NCBI RefSeq assembly: GCF_012843675.1
Contig: NZ_JABAFO010000008.1
Span: 1 to 64,000, forward strand
Source of the DNA: Lactobacillus sp. MRS-253-APC-2B
Lineage (GTDB): Bacteria > Bacillota > Bacilli > Lactobacillales > Lactobacillaceae
DNA: 64,000 bases
Reading direction: 5' to 3'
In this document: one piece after another, positions 8,200 to 16,750 of the stretch
Numbering within the stretch: position 1 is the stretch's first letter
Layout: each line of letters opens with the position of its first letter
Made by a program: the position numbers and the translations under genes
The notes under the pieces: generated by a model
The model's input: only the letters and a program-made list of their open reading frames with translations
What the model was told of the DNA's origin: nothing
Databases searched by the model: none

Positions 8200-9111
8200 T
8201 TGAGAAAAAGAACCAAGGGCATTTTGCTGGCCACGACTGGCGCATCCTTTTGGGGTACGTCTGGCGTTGCTGTGCAGTATCTGTTTGGCGAGACGACGGT
8301 CAGTGAATTTTGGCTGGTCGGGTTACGGCTCTTAGGCGCTGGCACACTGCTGCTGATCTTAGCCAGGGTTACTGGAAGATCATCGACCAAGGCATTGTTT
8401 AGCAATCGTCATGATGTGCTGCAGCTGATTTTATTTGCTTTTTTTGGCATGGGAATGTCGCAATTGACCTACTTTGCGGCCGTCAAATATAGCAATGCCC
8501 CAACGGCAACCGTAATTCAATATTTGGCACCAGTCTTTATCATCAGCTATACGGCTATCGTTCAAAAAATGCTGCCTCGGCGGATTGACATGATTTCAAT
8601 TATCGTTGCGTTAATCGGCACGTTTTTATTGGTAACCAACGGCCAGCTTAATCATTTAGCCCTGTCACCGCAAGCATGCTTTTGGGCGCTTTTGGCAGCC
8701 TTGGCTAATGCAATCAGTACCATGGCACCTGGTAAGCTGTTTGATCGCTATGGCACCTTGAACGTTACGGCCTGGTCAATGCTGATCTGTGGGATTTTCT
8801 TTATTCCGTTGTATTTTGTAATGCCAATGCCGATTCTAAAACCAATTGATGTGGCTCTGATCGGCTGGATCATCATTGGTGGCACGCTTTTGGCCTATAC
8901 CCTGTATCTGGCCAGCGTGCAGTACGTTGATCCAAGTACGACCGGAATGCTGGGCGCCTTTGAACCGTTGGTAGCAACGATTCTGGCTGTGGCACTCCTA
9001 CACACGTATTTTGGGCCAGTCAACGTTTTGGCAAGTCTGTTGATCATCTTGGCAACCTTTATGCAGATGATTCCCGTCGAGATTTTCTCGCGCCAGCAGT
9101 CGGCTCACTAA
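8200..9111 (+). CDS. EamA/DMT-family transporter
   Basis: A 303-residue integral membrane protein with ten predicted helices arranged as two EamA repeats. These begin near GILLATTGASFWGTSGVA and near LSPQACFWALLAALANAIS. The helix-9/10 signature PSTTGMLGAFEPLVATILAV is typical of metabolite exporters of the drug/metabolite superfamily. The start is TTG 8200, set by AGGGAGG seven bases upstream; no ATG is available nearby. Substrate unknown; amino-acid or nucleoside efflux is common in this family. Confidence 0.88.
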   Translation: MRKRTKGILLATTGASFWGTSGVAVQYLFGETTVSEFWLVGLRLLGAGTLLLILARVTGRSSTKALFSNRHDVLQLILFAFFGMGMSQLTYFAAVKYSNAPTATVIQYLAPVFIISYTAIVQKMLPRRIDMISIIVALIGTFLLVTNGQLNHLALSPQACFWALLAALANAISTMAPGKLFDRYGTLNVTAWSMLICGIFFIPLYFVMPMPILKPIDVALIGWIIIGGTLLAYTLYLASVQYVDPSTTGMLGAFEPLVATILAVALLHTYFGPVNVLASLLIILATFMQMIPVEIFSRQQSAH

Positions 9112-9140
9112 AAAAGCTCATGGAAATCCATGAGCTTTTT
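9111..9140. terminator. Bidirectional terminator between convergent transporter genes
   Basis: AAAAAGCTCATGGA and TCCATGAGCTTTTT form a perfect 14-bp stem with a 2-nt gap. Confidence 0.9.
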
Positions 9141-9151
9141 ATATTGAAGAT

Positions 9152-10543
9152 TTATTGTGCATCCTTATTTAAACCGTGCCGACATAAGTAGACAACGGCT
9201 GCTAAAATCAAAACGCCGGCCCCAACGATTACCGAGATGCGGGTATCAGGGTTAATGAACATAAAGACGACAATCATGATCAACATGACAAAGGCAAAGT
9301 AGTTGGAAAATGGGTAAAGCGGCAACTTAAACGGATGATCTTTCATCAGTTCCGGATTATGCTGTCTAAATCTCAATTCGGCCAGTAGGATCACAAACCA
9401 TGGGATCATTCCGGGCAAAACCGAAGAGCTGAAGACAACCACAAACAGATCGGCAGTTGATTTGCTAAAGAACTCAGCTAAGATGTCCAAGACGAACCCA
9501 ATCAAGATCCCGCCTGAAATCCCCAAAATGGCCGCATCAGGCACTACGCGTTTCGAAAGGCGACCAAACAGCCGGGGAGCATTACCTTCATGAGCCAGTC
9601 TGAACAACATTCGACTTGAACTGTAAATGCCGGAATTAGCTCCAGACAAGGCAGCCGTCAGCACCACGAAATTAATGATCGACGCTGCGGCAGTAATGCC
9701 GACTTTAGCAAACGTCTCAACAAATGGTGAACCAACGCTATCCAATTGATTCCACGGGTAGATCGTCACGATAACGAAGATGGCGCCAACATAGAAGATT
9801 AAAATTCTAAACAGTACCGATTTGACCGACTTGACTACGGCTTTTTGCGGGTTGGCAACCTCACCAGCCGAAATTCCCAGCAGTTCGATTCCTTCATAGG
9901 AGCCAACGATGATCGACATTGAGAACATAAAGCCCTTGAAACCACCGGTGAAAAAGCCGCCATGGGTCCAAAGATTGCTAAAGCCAATTGGGTGCCCGCC
10001 ATTGCCAAAGCCCAGCAAGATTACCAAAAAGCCTAGAATTATCATTAAAATAATCGTTACGACCTTGATCATGGCAAACCAAAATTCCAAGGTACCATAT
10101 GCCTTGGCACTGGCTAGGTTGGCAAGCGCTAAAAGGATGATGATGATCAGACCGGCAGCCCATGTTTGAGTATGCGGCCACCAGTACTTGAGATATTCGG
10201 TTGAGGCAATGACTTCTGACATCCCGACTACGATATATTCAAAAACGTTGGCCCATTCTGCCATGTAGCCGGCCATGGGATGAACGTAATGGGTGGCATA
10301 ATCGGCAAACGATCCCGTGCTGGGGTTGACATAAATCATCTCGCCCAAAGCTCGCATTACGATATACAAAATCAAGCCGACAAAGGCATAGGCCAAGAGC
10401 ACGGAAGGCCCAGTCCATTTAATGGTTGATTTTGATCCCATAAACAGACCAACGCCAATCGCGCCGCCTAAAGAGATCATCTCCATTTGTCCCGCTGTCA
10501 TTGTCCGCTTTAGTTTTGGCGCGACGTGGTTTTTCTCACTCAT
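9152..10543 (-). CDS. Amino acid permease, APC superfamily (AAT family)
   Basis: A 463-residue permease with 12 hydrophobic segments. The N-terminal LKRTMTAGQMEMISLGGAIG and GLFMGSKSTIKWTGPSV are the first-helix signature of the AAT family (GABA, D-Ala/Ser/Gly, aromatic and Pro permeases). Other family blocks are MRALGEM, GSYEGIELLGISAGE and YSSSRMLFRLAHEGNAP. GGAGG lies before the ATG. The leader contains an intrinsic terminator immediately upstream of the ribosome site, so transcription may be attenuated. Which amino acid is carried cannot be told from sequence. Confidence 0.9.
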   Translation of the reverse strand: MSEKNHVAPKLKRTMTAGQMEMISLGGAIGVGLFMGSKSTIKWTGPSVLLAYAFVGLILYIVMRALGEMIYVNPSTGSFADYATHYVHPMAGYMAEWANVFEYIVVGMSEVIASTEYLKYWWPHTQTWAAGLIIIILLALANLASAKAYGTLEFWFAMIKVVTIILMIILGFLVILLGFGNGGHPIGFSNLWTHGGFFTGGFKGFMFSMSIIVGSYEGIELLGISAGEVANPQKAVVKSVKSVLFRILIFYVGAIFVIVTIYPWNQLDSVGSPFVETFAKVGITAAASIINFVVLTAALSGANSGIYSSSRMLFRLAHEGNAPRLFGRLSKRVVPDAAILGISGGILIGFVLDILAEFFSKSTADLFVVVFSSSVLPGMIPWFVILLAELRFRQHNPELMKDHPFKLPLYPFSNYFAFVMLIMIVVFMFINPDTRISVIVGAGVLILAAVVYLCRHGLNKDAQ

Positions 10544-10554
10544 GCTGTTTCCTC

Positions 10555-10591
10555 CAAAAATAAAAAGCGATTCAAGAATAATGAACCGCTT
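10555..10591 (-). terminator. Leader terminator directly upstream of the amino-acid permease
   Basis: On the minus strand AAGCGGTTCA and TGAATCGCTT pair around a 7-nt loop and are followed by TTTATTTTT, ending only a few bases before the GGAGG of the permease. It precedes the gene, not follows it, so it looks like an attenuator. Confidence 0.75.
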
Positions 10592-10601
10592 ATCACTATT
10601 A

Positions 10602-10718
10602 TTAGGTTTGATAAAGACGTTTCTTTAGTCAGTCATAATCAGACAATCGGATCGATATTTAATTATTTATTGAACGGACTATATCAAACCCCTAAAAATA
10701 AACTAGTTTTCATTATAC
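10602..10718 (-). promoter_or_regulatory. Structured leader with long-range helix, candidate attenuator
   Basis: A -10-like TATAAT (10718-10713, minus strand) lies about 160 nt before the permease ribosome site, although I see no good -35. In the leader, TTAGGGGTTTGATA (10695-10682) can pair with TATCAAACCTAA (10613-10602) to make a 12-bp closing helix with a 2-nt bulge. It ends 10 nt before the terminator. About 70 nt are enclosed. I do not recognise a T-box, lysine, glycine or other known aptamer. This block is also most of the roughly 300-bp divergent gap to pepN. Confidence 0.5.
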
Positions 10719-10848
10719 CGATTCTGGCCAGGATTTCCATGCAAAATTAGAAAGTCCTCAGAGTTGACGACTTAAAAGACAGTCTGTTTCAAAATTAGCA
10801 ATAAACAGCTTATAATGATCAACAAAAGCAATGAAATGGGGAAACAAA

Positions 10849-13386
10849 ATGGTAGACTCAACGCATTTTTTTGAAAAGTTTCAACCAACTCACTACGACA
10901 TCTATTTGGATATTGATCGATCAGCCAAGCACTTTGCTGGTGTAACGACAATCAAGGGTAATGCCAGTGCAGCTGAGATTGCTCTGCACCAAAAGTTCTT
11001 GAATGTGACCAGCGTCCAGGCAGATGGTCAAGCCGTGCCATTTAGCTTTAGTGATCGGCAAGAAGCCATCAACATTAAGCTGCCGCATCCTGGCAATGTT
11101 GAGCTTAAAGTCGCCTATGATGCCAAATTAACCGATACGATGATGGGAATCTATCCATCGTATTACATGCTTGATGGTCAAAAGCATCAGCTGATTGGCA
11201 CTCAGTTTGAAACCACGGCGGCACGCCAAGCCTTTCCTGGAATCGATGAGCCAGAGGCCAAGGCAACTTTTTCTTTAGCCATCAAATATGATGAGCATCC
11301 TGGTGAAACCATCATTGCTAATATGCCAGAAGATCACGTTGAAAATGGCGTGCACTATTTCAAAGAAACCGTCAAAATGTCGACCTATCTGGTGGCGTTT
11401 GCCTTTGGCGAATTGCAGAGCAAGTTTGCTAAAACCAAGAGTGGCGTTGAGATTGGCGTGTTTTCAACCAAAGCGCACCAGCCAAAAGAACTTGATTTTT
11501 CACTGGACATTGCCACGCGGGCGATTGAGTTTTATGAGGACTTCTATCAGACGCCTTATCCATTGCCGCAGTCATATCAATTGGCGCTGCCTGATTTTTC
11601 AGCCGGGGCAATGGAAAACTGGGGCCTGGTCACCTATCGTGAGGCCTATCTGCTTTTGGATCCCGACAACACGACTTTGAATCAAAAACGCGTAATTGCT
11701 ACGGTTATTACGCATGAGCTGGCTCACCAGTGGTTTGGTGATCTGGTAACGATGAAGTGGTGGGACGATCTCTGGCTTAACGAATCATTTGCCAACATGA
11801 TGGAATATGTGGCTGTGGATGCCCTGGAGCCGGAATGGAAAATCTGGGAAATGTTCCAGACATCAGAGGTACCAATGGCGCTGCAAAGAGATGCTACAGA
11901 TGGTGTACAGTCGGTTCACGTAGCAGTTGACGATCCTGCTGAAATCGATACGCTGTTTGATGGTGCCATCGTTTATGCCAAGGGGGCGCGGATGCTGGTG
12001 ATGGTGCGGGCACTGCTGGGCGATGAAGCGATGCGCAAGGGATTGAAGAACTACTTTGCCGCCCATCAATATGGCAATGCCACGGGAGCTGATCTTTGGC
12101 AGGCATTGGGCGAAGCATCGGGAATGAACGTTGGCCAGATTATGGAATCATGGTTGGAGCATCCTGGCTATCCAGTCGTTACGGTCAAGGTTGAAAATGG
12201 CCACTTGATGCTTGAACAGAATCAGTTCTTTATTGGCGATGGTCAGGATAAGGGCCGGTTGTGGCAGATTCCTTTAAATGCTAACTACGATCAGGCACCA
12301 GCCATCTTTAGCGAACAAAGCCTGGATTTGGGCGACTACCAGCAGTTGCGGGCCCAAAACGGCAAGCCATTTCGGGTTAACGTTGGGGATAATTCACACG
12401 TTATCGTTAAATATGATGAAACACTGTTAAATGATATCTTGGATCATCTCGATGAACTGGGGGCAATCGATCAGCTGCAGCTGCTGCAGGATCTGCGGTT
12501 ACTGGCTGAAGGTCGCCAGCTTTCCTATGCACAGATCGTTCCATTACTGAACCGCTTTAAGGACAGTCAATCCGGTATCGTCAATGAAATGCTCTATCAC
12601 GTGGCCAACAGTCTGAAAAACTTTGTCCAGCCGGATACTGTTGAGCAAAAACATCTGCAGCAATTGTTTGACCAACTCAGTGCCAAGCAGGCTGAGCGTT
12701 TGGGGTGGATTTCTAAAACCGTTGAGAGCAACGATGATCAGCTGACGCGGCCGATTGTCTTGAGTGCAGCTTTGTATGCTCAAAACCAAGCCGCCGTTCA
12801 AGCTGCTCATGAGCTGTTTGAAAAGCATCACGACCAATTGGCAACCTTGCCAGCTGACGTTCGTGGGCTGGTCTTGGCCAGTGAGGTTAAAAACTACGGC
12901 AGCCAGTCACTGTTTGACCGGCTGTTGCAGAGCTATCGCGATACGGCGGATGCTGGCTTCAAACAGGATCTCTGTGCTGCCTTGACCAAGACTGAAGATC
13001 CCAAGCTGATCGCACAGCTGATTGAGTGCTTTGAAGATGCTGATACCATCAAGCCACAGGATCTGCGAGCTTGGTTTAGAGGCGTACTGGCTAATGATCA
13101 TGGTCAGCAGGCAGCTTGGGACTGGATTCAACATGAATGGCCATGGTTGGAAAAGACCGTTGGCGGCGATATGGAATTCCCAACCTACATTACCGTGATT
13201 TCCCGTATCTTTAAGTCTTCAAAGCGGTTGGCCGAGTTCAAGCGTTTCTTTGAGCCTAAGGAGAACGACCCAATGCTCAAGCGCGAAATTCAAATGGATG
13301 AAAAGGTAATTGCCAGTCGCGTAGAGTTGGTTGAAAGCGAGCAGGCCGCGGTCAATGCCGCAATTGCTGAGGCGATTGTCGAATAA
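10849..13386 (+). CDS. pepN: Aminopeptidase N (M1 family)
   Basis: An 845-residue cytoplasmic zinc aminopeptidase of the M1 family, central to peptide use in lactobacilli. The exopeptidase motif GAMEN is at about 253-257. The zinc site HELAHQW begins at about residue 289, with the third ligand in NESFA at 312 (HExxH-x18-E). The C-terminal ERAP1-like helical domain is complete. The frame is open from an ATG at 10831, but GGGGAAA places translation at ATG 10849, which matches the usual family length. TATAAT at 10811-10816 is the likely -10 box. Confidence 0.96.
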   Translation: MVDSTHFFEKFQPTHYDIYLDIDRSAKHFAGVTTIKGNASAAEIALHQKFLNVTSVQADGQAVPFSFSDRQEAINIKLPHPGNVELKVAYDAKLTDTMMGIYPSYYMLDGQKHQLIGTQFETTAARQAFPGIDEPEAKATFSLAIKYDEHPGETIIANMPEDHVENGVHYFKETVKMSTYLVAFAFGELQSKFAKTKSGVEIGVFSTKAHQPKELDFSLDIATRAIEFYEDFYQTPYPLPQSYQLALPDFSAGAMENWGLVTYREAYLLLDPDNTTLNQKRVIATVITHELAHQWFGDLVTMKWWDDLWLNESFANMMEYVAVDALEPEWKIWEMFQTSEVPMALQRDATDGVQSVHVAVDDPAEIDTLFDGAIVYAKGARMLVMVRALLGDEAMRKGLKNYFAAHQYGNATGADLWQALGEASGMNVGQIMESWLEHPGYPVVTVKVENGHLMLEQNQFFIGDGQDKGRLWQIPLNANYDQAPAIFSEQSLDLGDYQQLRAQNGKPFRVNVGDNSHVIVKYDETLLNDILDHLDELGAIDQLQLLQDLRLLAEGRQLSYAQIVPLLNRFKDSQSGIVNEMLYHVANSLKNFVQPDTVEQKHLQQLFDQLSAKQAERLGWISKTVESNDDQLTRPIVLSAALYAQNQAAVQAAHELFEKHHDQLATLPADVRGLVLASEVKNYGSQSLFDRLLQSYRDTADAGFKQDLCAALTKTEDPKLIAQLIECFEDADTIKPQDLRAWFRGVLANDHGQQAAWDWIQHEWPWLEKTVGGDMEFPTYITVISRIFKSSKRLAEFKRFFEPKENDPMLKREIQMDEKVIASRVELVESEQAAVNAAIAEAIVE

Positions 13387-13400
13387 CGAAACATAAACTA

Positions 13401-13435
13401 AAAACTGGTAATGGCGGATGTCATTACCAGTTTTT
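13401..13435 (+). terminator. Terminator after pepN
   Basis: AAAACTGGTAATG pairs with CATTACCAGTTTTT around a short loop. The remaining 200 bp up to the HesB-like gene show no gene. Confidence 0.88.
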
Positions 13436-13639
13436 GAGTAGAAACAAAGCCTTTTCATAAGCGATCTGAAAGTGCGTTTTAAGGTTGATGGGTTAGACAA
13501 ACTTTGTACTGAATCGTAGGCAATGATTATTTCGTCATGTGTTTTATACAAAATTCACTGCATAATAGCCGTAATTAAAATATTAATGGTGAGCCCTAAG
13601 CTGCTTTAGATTACAGCAGCGTCATAACAGTGGCTGCAA

Positions 13640-14005
13640 TCAGTCCCACAGCCCTTCAAAGCGGGTATTGCCTTTGGAAGCCGCGGTGAAGGCATCGACC
13701 GGCTCGCCATTGCCATTAAAGAAATGAAACGTCAATCCATTTTGTCCATCATAGTCGATCAGCGTGGTCTTGCCTGAAAAAAACCAGCTGTCTTGATCAT
13801 CGATATGATAGTTGATCTGATCGATAATAACCTGCAAAACCGGCTGCTTGGGTTGGTCTTCTCGTTGATAGGACTGCTTTGGACCATAGTTGACGTGTCC
13901 ATTGCGGCCGCCAGTTGAGGTAAAGAAGCGCACGCCGTTGCCGGGCTGGAGATTCAGCTGCTTGATCAGCCATTGTTGAGCGGCTTTTGAAATTTTTAAC
14001 TGCAT
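13640..14005 (-). CDS. HesB/IscA-like protein (YneR type)
   Basis: A 121-residue protein beginning MQLKISKAAQQWLIKQL, with GNGVRFFTSTGGRNG and a C-terminal FHFFNGNGEPVDAFTAAS. This corresponds to the HesB-like fold of the Fe-S biosynthesis superfamily. The three cysteines of true A-type Fe-S scaffold proteins are absent, so metal-cluster assembly is not supported. The frame extends upstream to 14050, but AGGTGA fixes the start at ATG 14005. The function of this cysteine-less branch is unknown. Confidence 0.75.
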   Translation of the reverse strand: MQLKISKAAQQWLIKQLNLQPGNGVRFFTSTGGRNGHVNYGPKQSYQREDQPKQPVLQVIIDQINYHIDDQDSWFFSGKTTLIDYDGQNGLTFHFFNGNGEPVDAFTAASKGNTRFEGLWD

Positions 14006-14352
14006 TAAATCACCTGCTTTTGTTTGATTGAACAAGATCGTTTCAGACATTTGATCAAAATTTATTCGATTCGCTGATTGGTGTGTTTAAAATCCAAGCT
14101 TAACCGATGATCTCAGCATATCTAGAATTGAATCGTTATGCAAATAATCAGTGCCTTAAGAAAGCCTTGAATTCAGCAGCATCGAAACGCTGACTTGGCA
14201 TATAATTGGCTGGCCCTCAAAAAGTGAGTCAAACTAGCGGCTAAAAAACGTCAGGGAGATTTTTGGATTTTGCTGCTAATCAGGCAGAATTTTGCGTTAA
14301 GATAGAAAAGACAGTGTCAAGAAAGAATTATTAATAAGGATTGATATTTAAA
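14006..14352. other. Intergenic region upstream of dacA
   Basis: This 347-bp divergent gap carries the promoters of the HesB-like gene and dacA. TAAGAT at 14298-14303 is a possible -10 for dacA, but I find no convincing -35. GCTGCTAATCAGGCAG (from 14270) could form a small hairpin. No coding capacity is visible. Confidence 0.4.
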
Positions 14353-15558
14353 ATGAATAGACATAGCTGGAAGAAATGCCTGCAGAACCTGGTTTTGGTA
14401 CTGCTCAGCCTTAATCTCAGCCTGCTTGGCCTTTCTTCAATGGTTTTGGCTGATGGCGAGGCAACTGAAGAATCAACGGTTGTCGCGCAAGACAGCTTAT
14501 CAGACAGCAACGGCCACCAATCGGGACAAAACGTGGGTACGAGCCAAGATGTCGATGCCAAGGCTGCGATTGCCATGGATGCTAAGACTGGGCAGATTCT
14601 GTACCAAAAAAACGCGCGAAAACGTTATCCGGTTGCTTCCACCATTAAGATTCTCACACTGGCCGTCATTGAAAAAGATATTCAGGCTCATAAGCTAAGC
14701 TGGGATCAAAAGGTAACGATCTCGCATCCAGTGGCGGTCATGGCCAATGACTGGCGCTTTTCCAACGTTCCTCTGAATGAAGGTGAAAGCTATACGATTA
14801 AGTCATTGGTTGATTCAATGATGCTGGTTTCGGCTGATGGCAGTGCCGAAGCGCTAGCCTTAGCTGACGCCGGCAGCGTGGCTAAGTTCAATACAAAGAT
14901 GCAGCAGGTTGCCAAAGAAGCTGGTGTGACCGATGCCAAGATCTACAACATGATTGGCCTGGAGAATGGTGATTTGGGGACGCTGCGCTTGAAAAATGTC
15001 TCCAAGCACGCAGAAAATCAAATTTCAGCTGTCGATCTGGCTAAGATTGCCAGCTGGCTGTTGAACCATTATCCCGATGTCGTCAACATTACCAAAACAG
15101 CGCAAGAAGACTTTCCAGTCAGTGCCTCACAGACATATCACATGCAAAATATCAATCTGATGATCAAGGGGGCCGCATTGGATCGAGCGGATGGTGAAAT
15201 CGATGGGTTAAAGACTGGGATGACCGATTCTGCCGGCAACTGCTTTGTCAGCACCGGAACGTTTAACAATCGTCGCCTGGTAACGGTAGTCTTAAACGTT
15301 CCTGGCGACTTCAACAATCAGTTCCAACAGACCAACAACCTCTATAATCGCGTGCTGGGCCGCTTTACACCACAAACGATCAAAAAAGGCACGCTGATCA
15401 AGGTCGGTCAAAAGAAAGCCCGCGTAGCTAAAACAACGACGCTGTGGCTGCCTAAAGACACTAAGCTTAGCAAAAAGACGGTTAAGATAAAGGGAACGCT
15501 GAAAGAAAGTACGCTAACGCCCAACGATATGCCACAGGTTGCCCTGAAGCTAAAGTAA
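14353..15558 (+). CDS. dacA: D-alanyl-D-alanine carboxypeptidase (S11 family)
   Basis: About 401 residues. An N-terminal signal peptide (LVLVLLSLNLSLLGLSSMVLA) directs export. The low-molecular-weight PBP motifs are STIK at about 96-99 (catalytic Ser and Lys) and KTG in DGLKTGMTDSAG. The second motif, normally SxN, reads SAD in LVSADGSAEALA. A C-terminal beta-rich domain follows, consistent with DacA/PBP5 architecture. The enzyme trims the terminal D-Ala of peptidoglycan stem peptides. The frame also opens at TTG 14341, but AAGGA lies only one base before it, so ATG 14353 is preferred. Confidence 0.9.
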   Translation: MNRHSWKKCLQNLVLVLLSLNLSLLGLSSMVLADGEATEESTVVAQDSLSDSNGHQSGQNVGTSQDVDAKAAIAMDAKTGQILYQKNARKRYPVASTIKILTLAVIEKDIQAHKLSWDQKVTISHPVAVMANDWRFSNVPLNEGESYTIKSLVDSMMLVSADGSAEALALADAGSVAKFNTKMQQVAKEAGVTDAKIYNMIGLENGDLGTLRLKNVSKHAENQISAVDLAKIASWLLNHYPDVVNITKTAQEDFPVSASQTYHMQNINLMIKGAALDRADGEIDGLKTGMTDSAGNCFVSTGTFNNRRLVTVVLNVPGDFNNQFQQTNNLYNRVLGRFTPQTIKKGTLIKVGQKKARVAKTTTLWLPKDTKLSKKTVKIKGTLKESTLTPNDMPQVALKLK

Positions 15559-15562
15559 AAGT

Positions 15563-15605
15563 AAAAACGCTGATTCAGACTGCTCAAAGCCTGAATCAGC
15601 GTTTT
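15563..15605. terminator. Bidirectional terminator between dacA and the beta-lactamase-like gene
   Basis: AAAACGCTGATTCAG and CTGAATCAGCGTTTT form a perfect 15-bp stem. Confidence 0.92.
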
Positions 15606-15638
15606 CATTGAATCGGTAAAACCGATTCTAAGCTGAAC

Positions 15639-16553
15639 CTATTTATTTAAGATTTTGCTGGTTGATTTGGCCAGCTTTTCGATCGTGTTTTCACCATTTT
15701 GCATTGAAGAATTGTCATCAGTATAGACGGCAGTCGTATAGCTGTCGCTGGCGCCATTGTTACCTGGAATATAGCCGATGCTGTTGATGATCCAGCCATC
15801 ATCCCTATCCAGCCAGCCGTTTTTAAGGTAGAAGTTGGTGCTGCCGGCTGAAATGCCCCACTGTTGGTCGCTTTCAACGTTTCGCATCAGATTGCGCACG
15901 TATGACTGCTGAGTGGTACTCAAGAGGTTGGATGAGTAGAAAATGGCGTTGAGCAGTTTAAGCTGGTCGCTGGGAGTAGTGGTTGAAAGTCCCCATTCTT
16001 CATGTGCTGTAGAGTCAGTCATTCCCAGTTTGTCAAAAGTTTCCTGCAGGCCGCTTTTTTCGCCCAGCTCAACAAACAAGGCTGAAGCAGCGGTATTGCT
16101 GCTGTTTTCAATCATGGCCTGGGCATTAGCCTGCTCGCTGCTGTTCAGTGTACCCTGTTTCATCAAGAGGCCAACTAAAATTGAGACCTTGACCGTGCTG
16201 GCCATGCGGTATGAATGATTAGCAGCATTGGATGCCATGTAGGTCTTTTTGGTTTGATTCGAGTAGACGGCAATGGCCACGTGCCCGTCCGCCTGCTGCA
16301 GAGTTGGTTTCCAGGCTTCTTGAAGCTGGGTGTTGCTGTCAGTCGATGAGGAACCATTAGAGACGACCTTTTGGACGATTTTTAAGGGCGAGGATAGTTT
16401 AACGCTGGCGTTGCGAGAGCGGTTCAGACCAGGAATCAGCAAACCAGCCGTACATCCTAAGGCAAGGAATATTAAGATGATCGTCAGCCATTTAAAAAGA
16501 CGGCGCCTTCGATTGGGTTTAAACTGAGTTTTTCGTGCTGGTCGCTGGTTCAT
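15639..16553 (-). CDS. Exported class A beta-lactamase-like serine hydrolase
   Basis: A 304-residue protein with a basic N-terminus and a single membrane anchor or signal (LTIILIFLALGCTAGLLIPG), then a penicillin-recognising domain. SxxK is STVK at 119-122, SxN is SSN at 151-153, and the third motif is KNG rather than KTG (LKNGW). Lactobacilli often carry such class A-like proteins. They need not confer resistance and may act on cell-wall peptides. The convergent dacA neighbour fits a cell-wall role. Activity is inferred. Confidence 0.82.
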   Translation of the reverse strand: MNQRPARKTQFKPNRRRRLFKWLTIILIFLALGCTAGLLIPGLNRSRNASVKLSSPLKIVQKVVSNGSSSTDSNTQLQEAWKPTLQQADGHVAIAVYSNQTKKTYMASNAANHSYRMASTVKVSILVGLLMKQGTLNSSEQANAQAMIENSSNTAASALFVELGEKSGLQETFDKLGMTDSTAHEEWGLSTTTPSDQLKLLNAIFYSSNLLSTTQQSYVRNLMRNVESDQQWGISAGSTNFYLKNGWLDRDDGWIINSIGYIPGNNGASDSYTTAVYTDDNSSMQNGENTIEKLAKSTSKILNK

Positions 16554-16750
16554 TACAATTTCCTTCCATGATTTTTTTATTTAAAATATAAAAACTTTTG
16601 TAAAGACTGAAATAGTTTAACACCTCAAATTGAAGAATTCATGAATTTTGAAGTGGTTCTGCCATGATTATAGGCAAAAGCTTTGTCACAGATTTTGAAT
16701 TACCCTAAAGTAGATATCATGACCAACATTGTTAGCTTAAGGAGTGCTTT

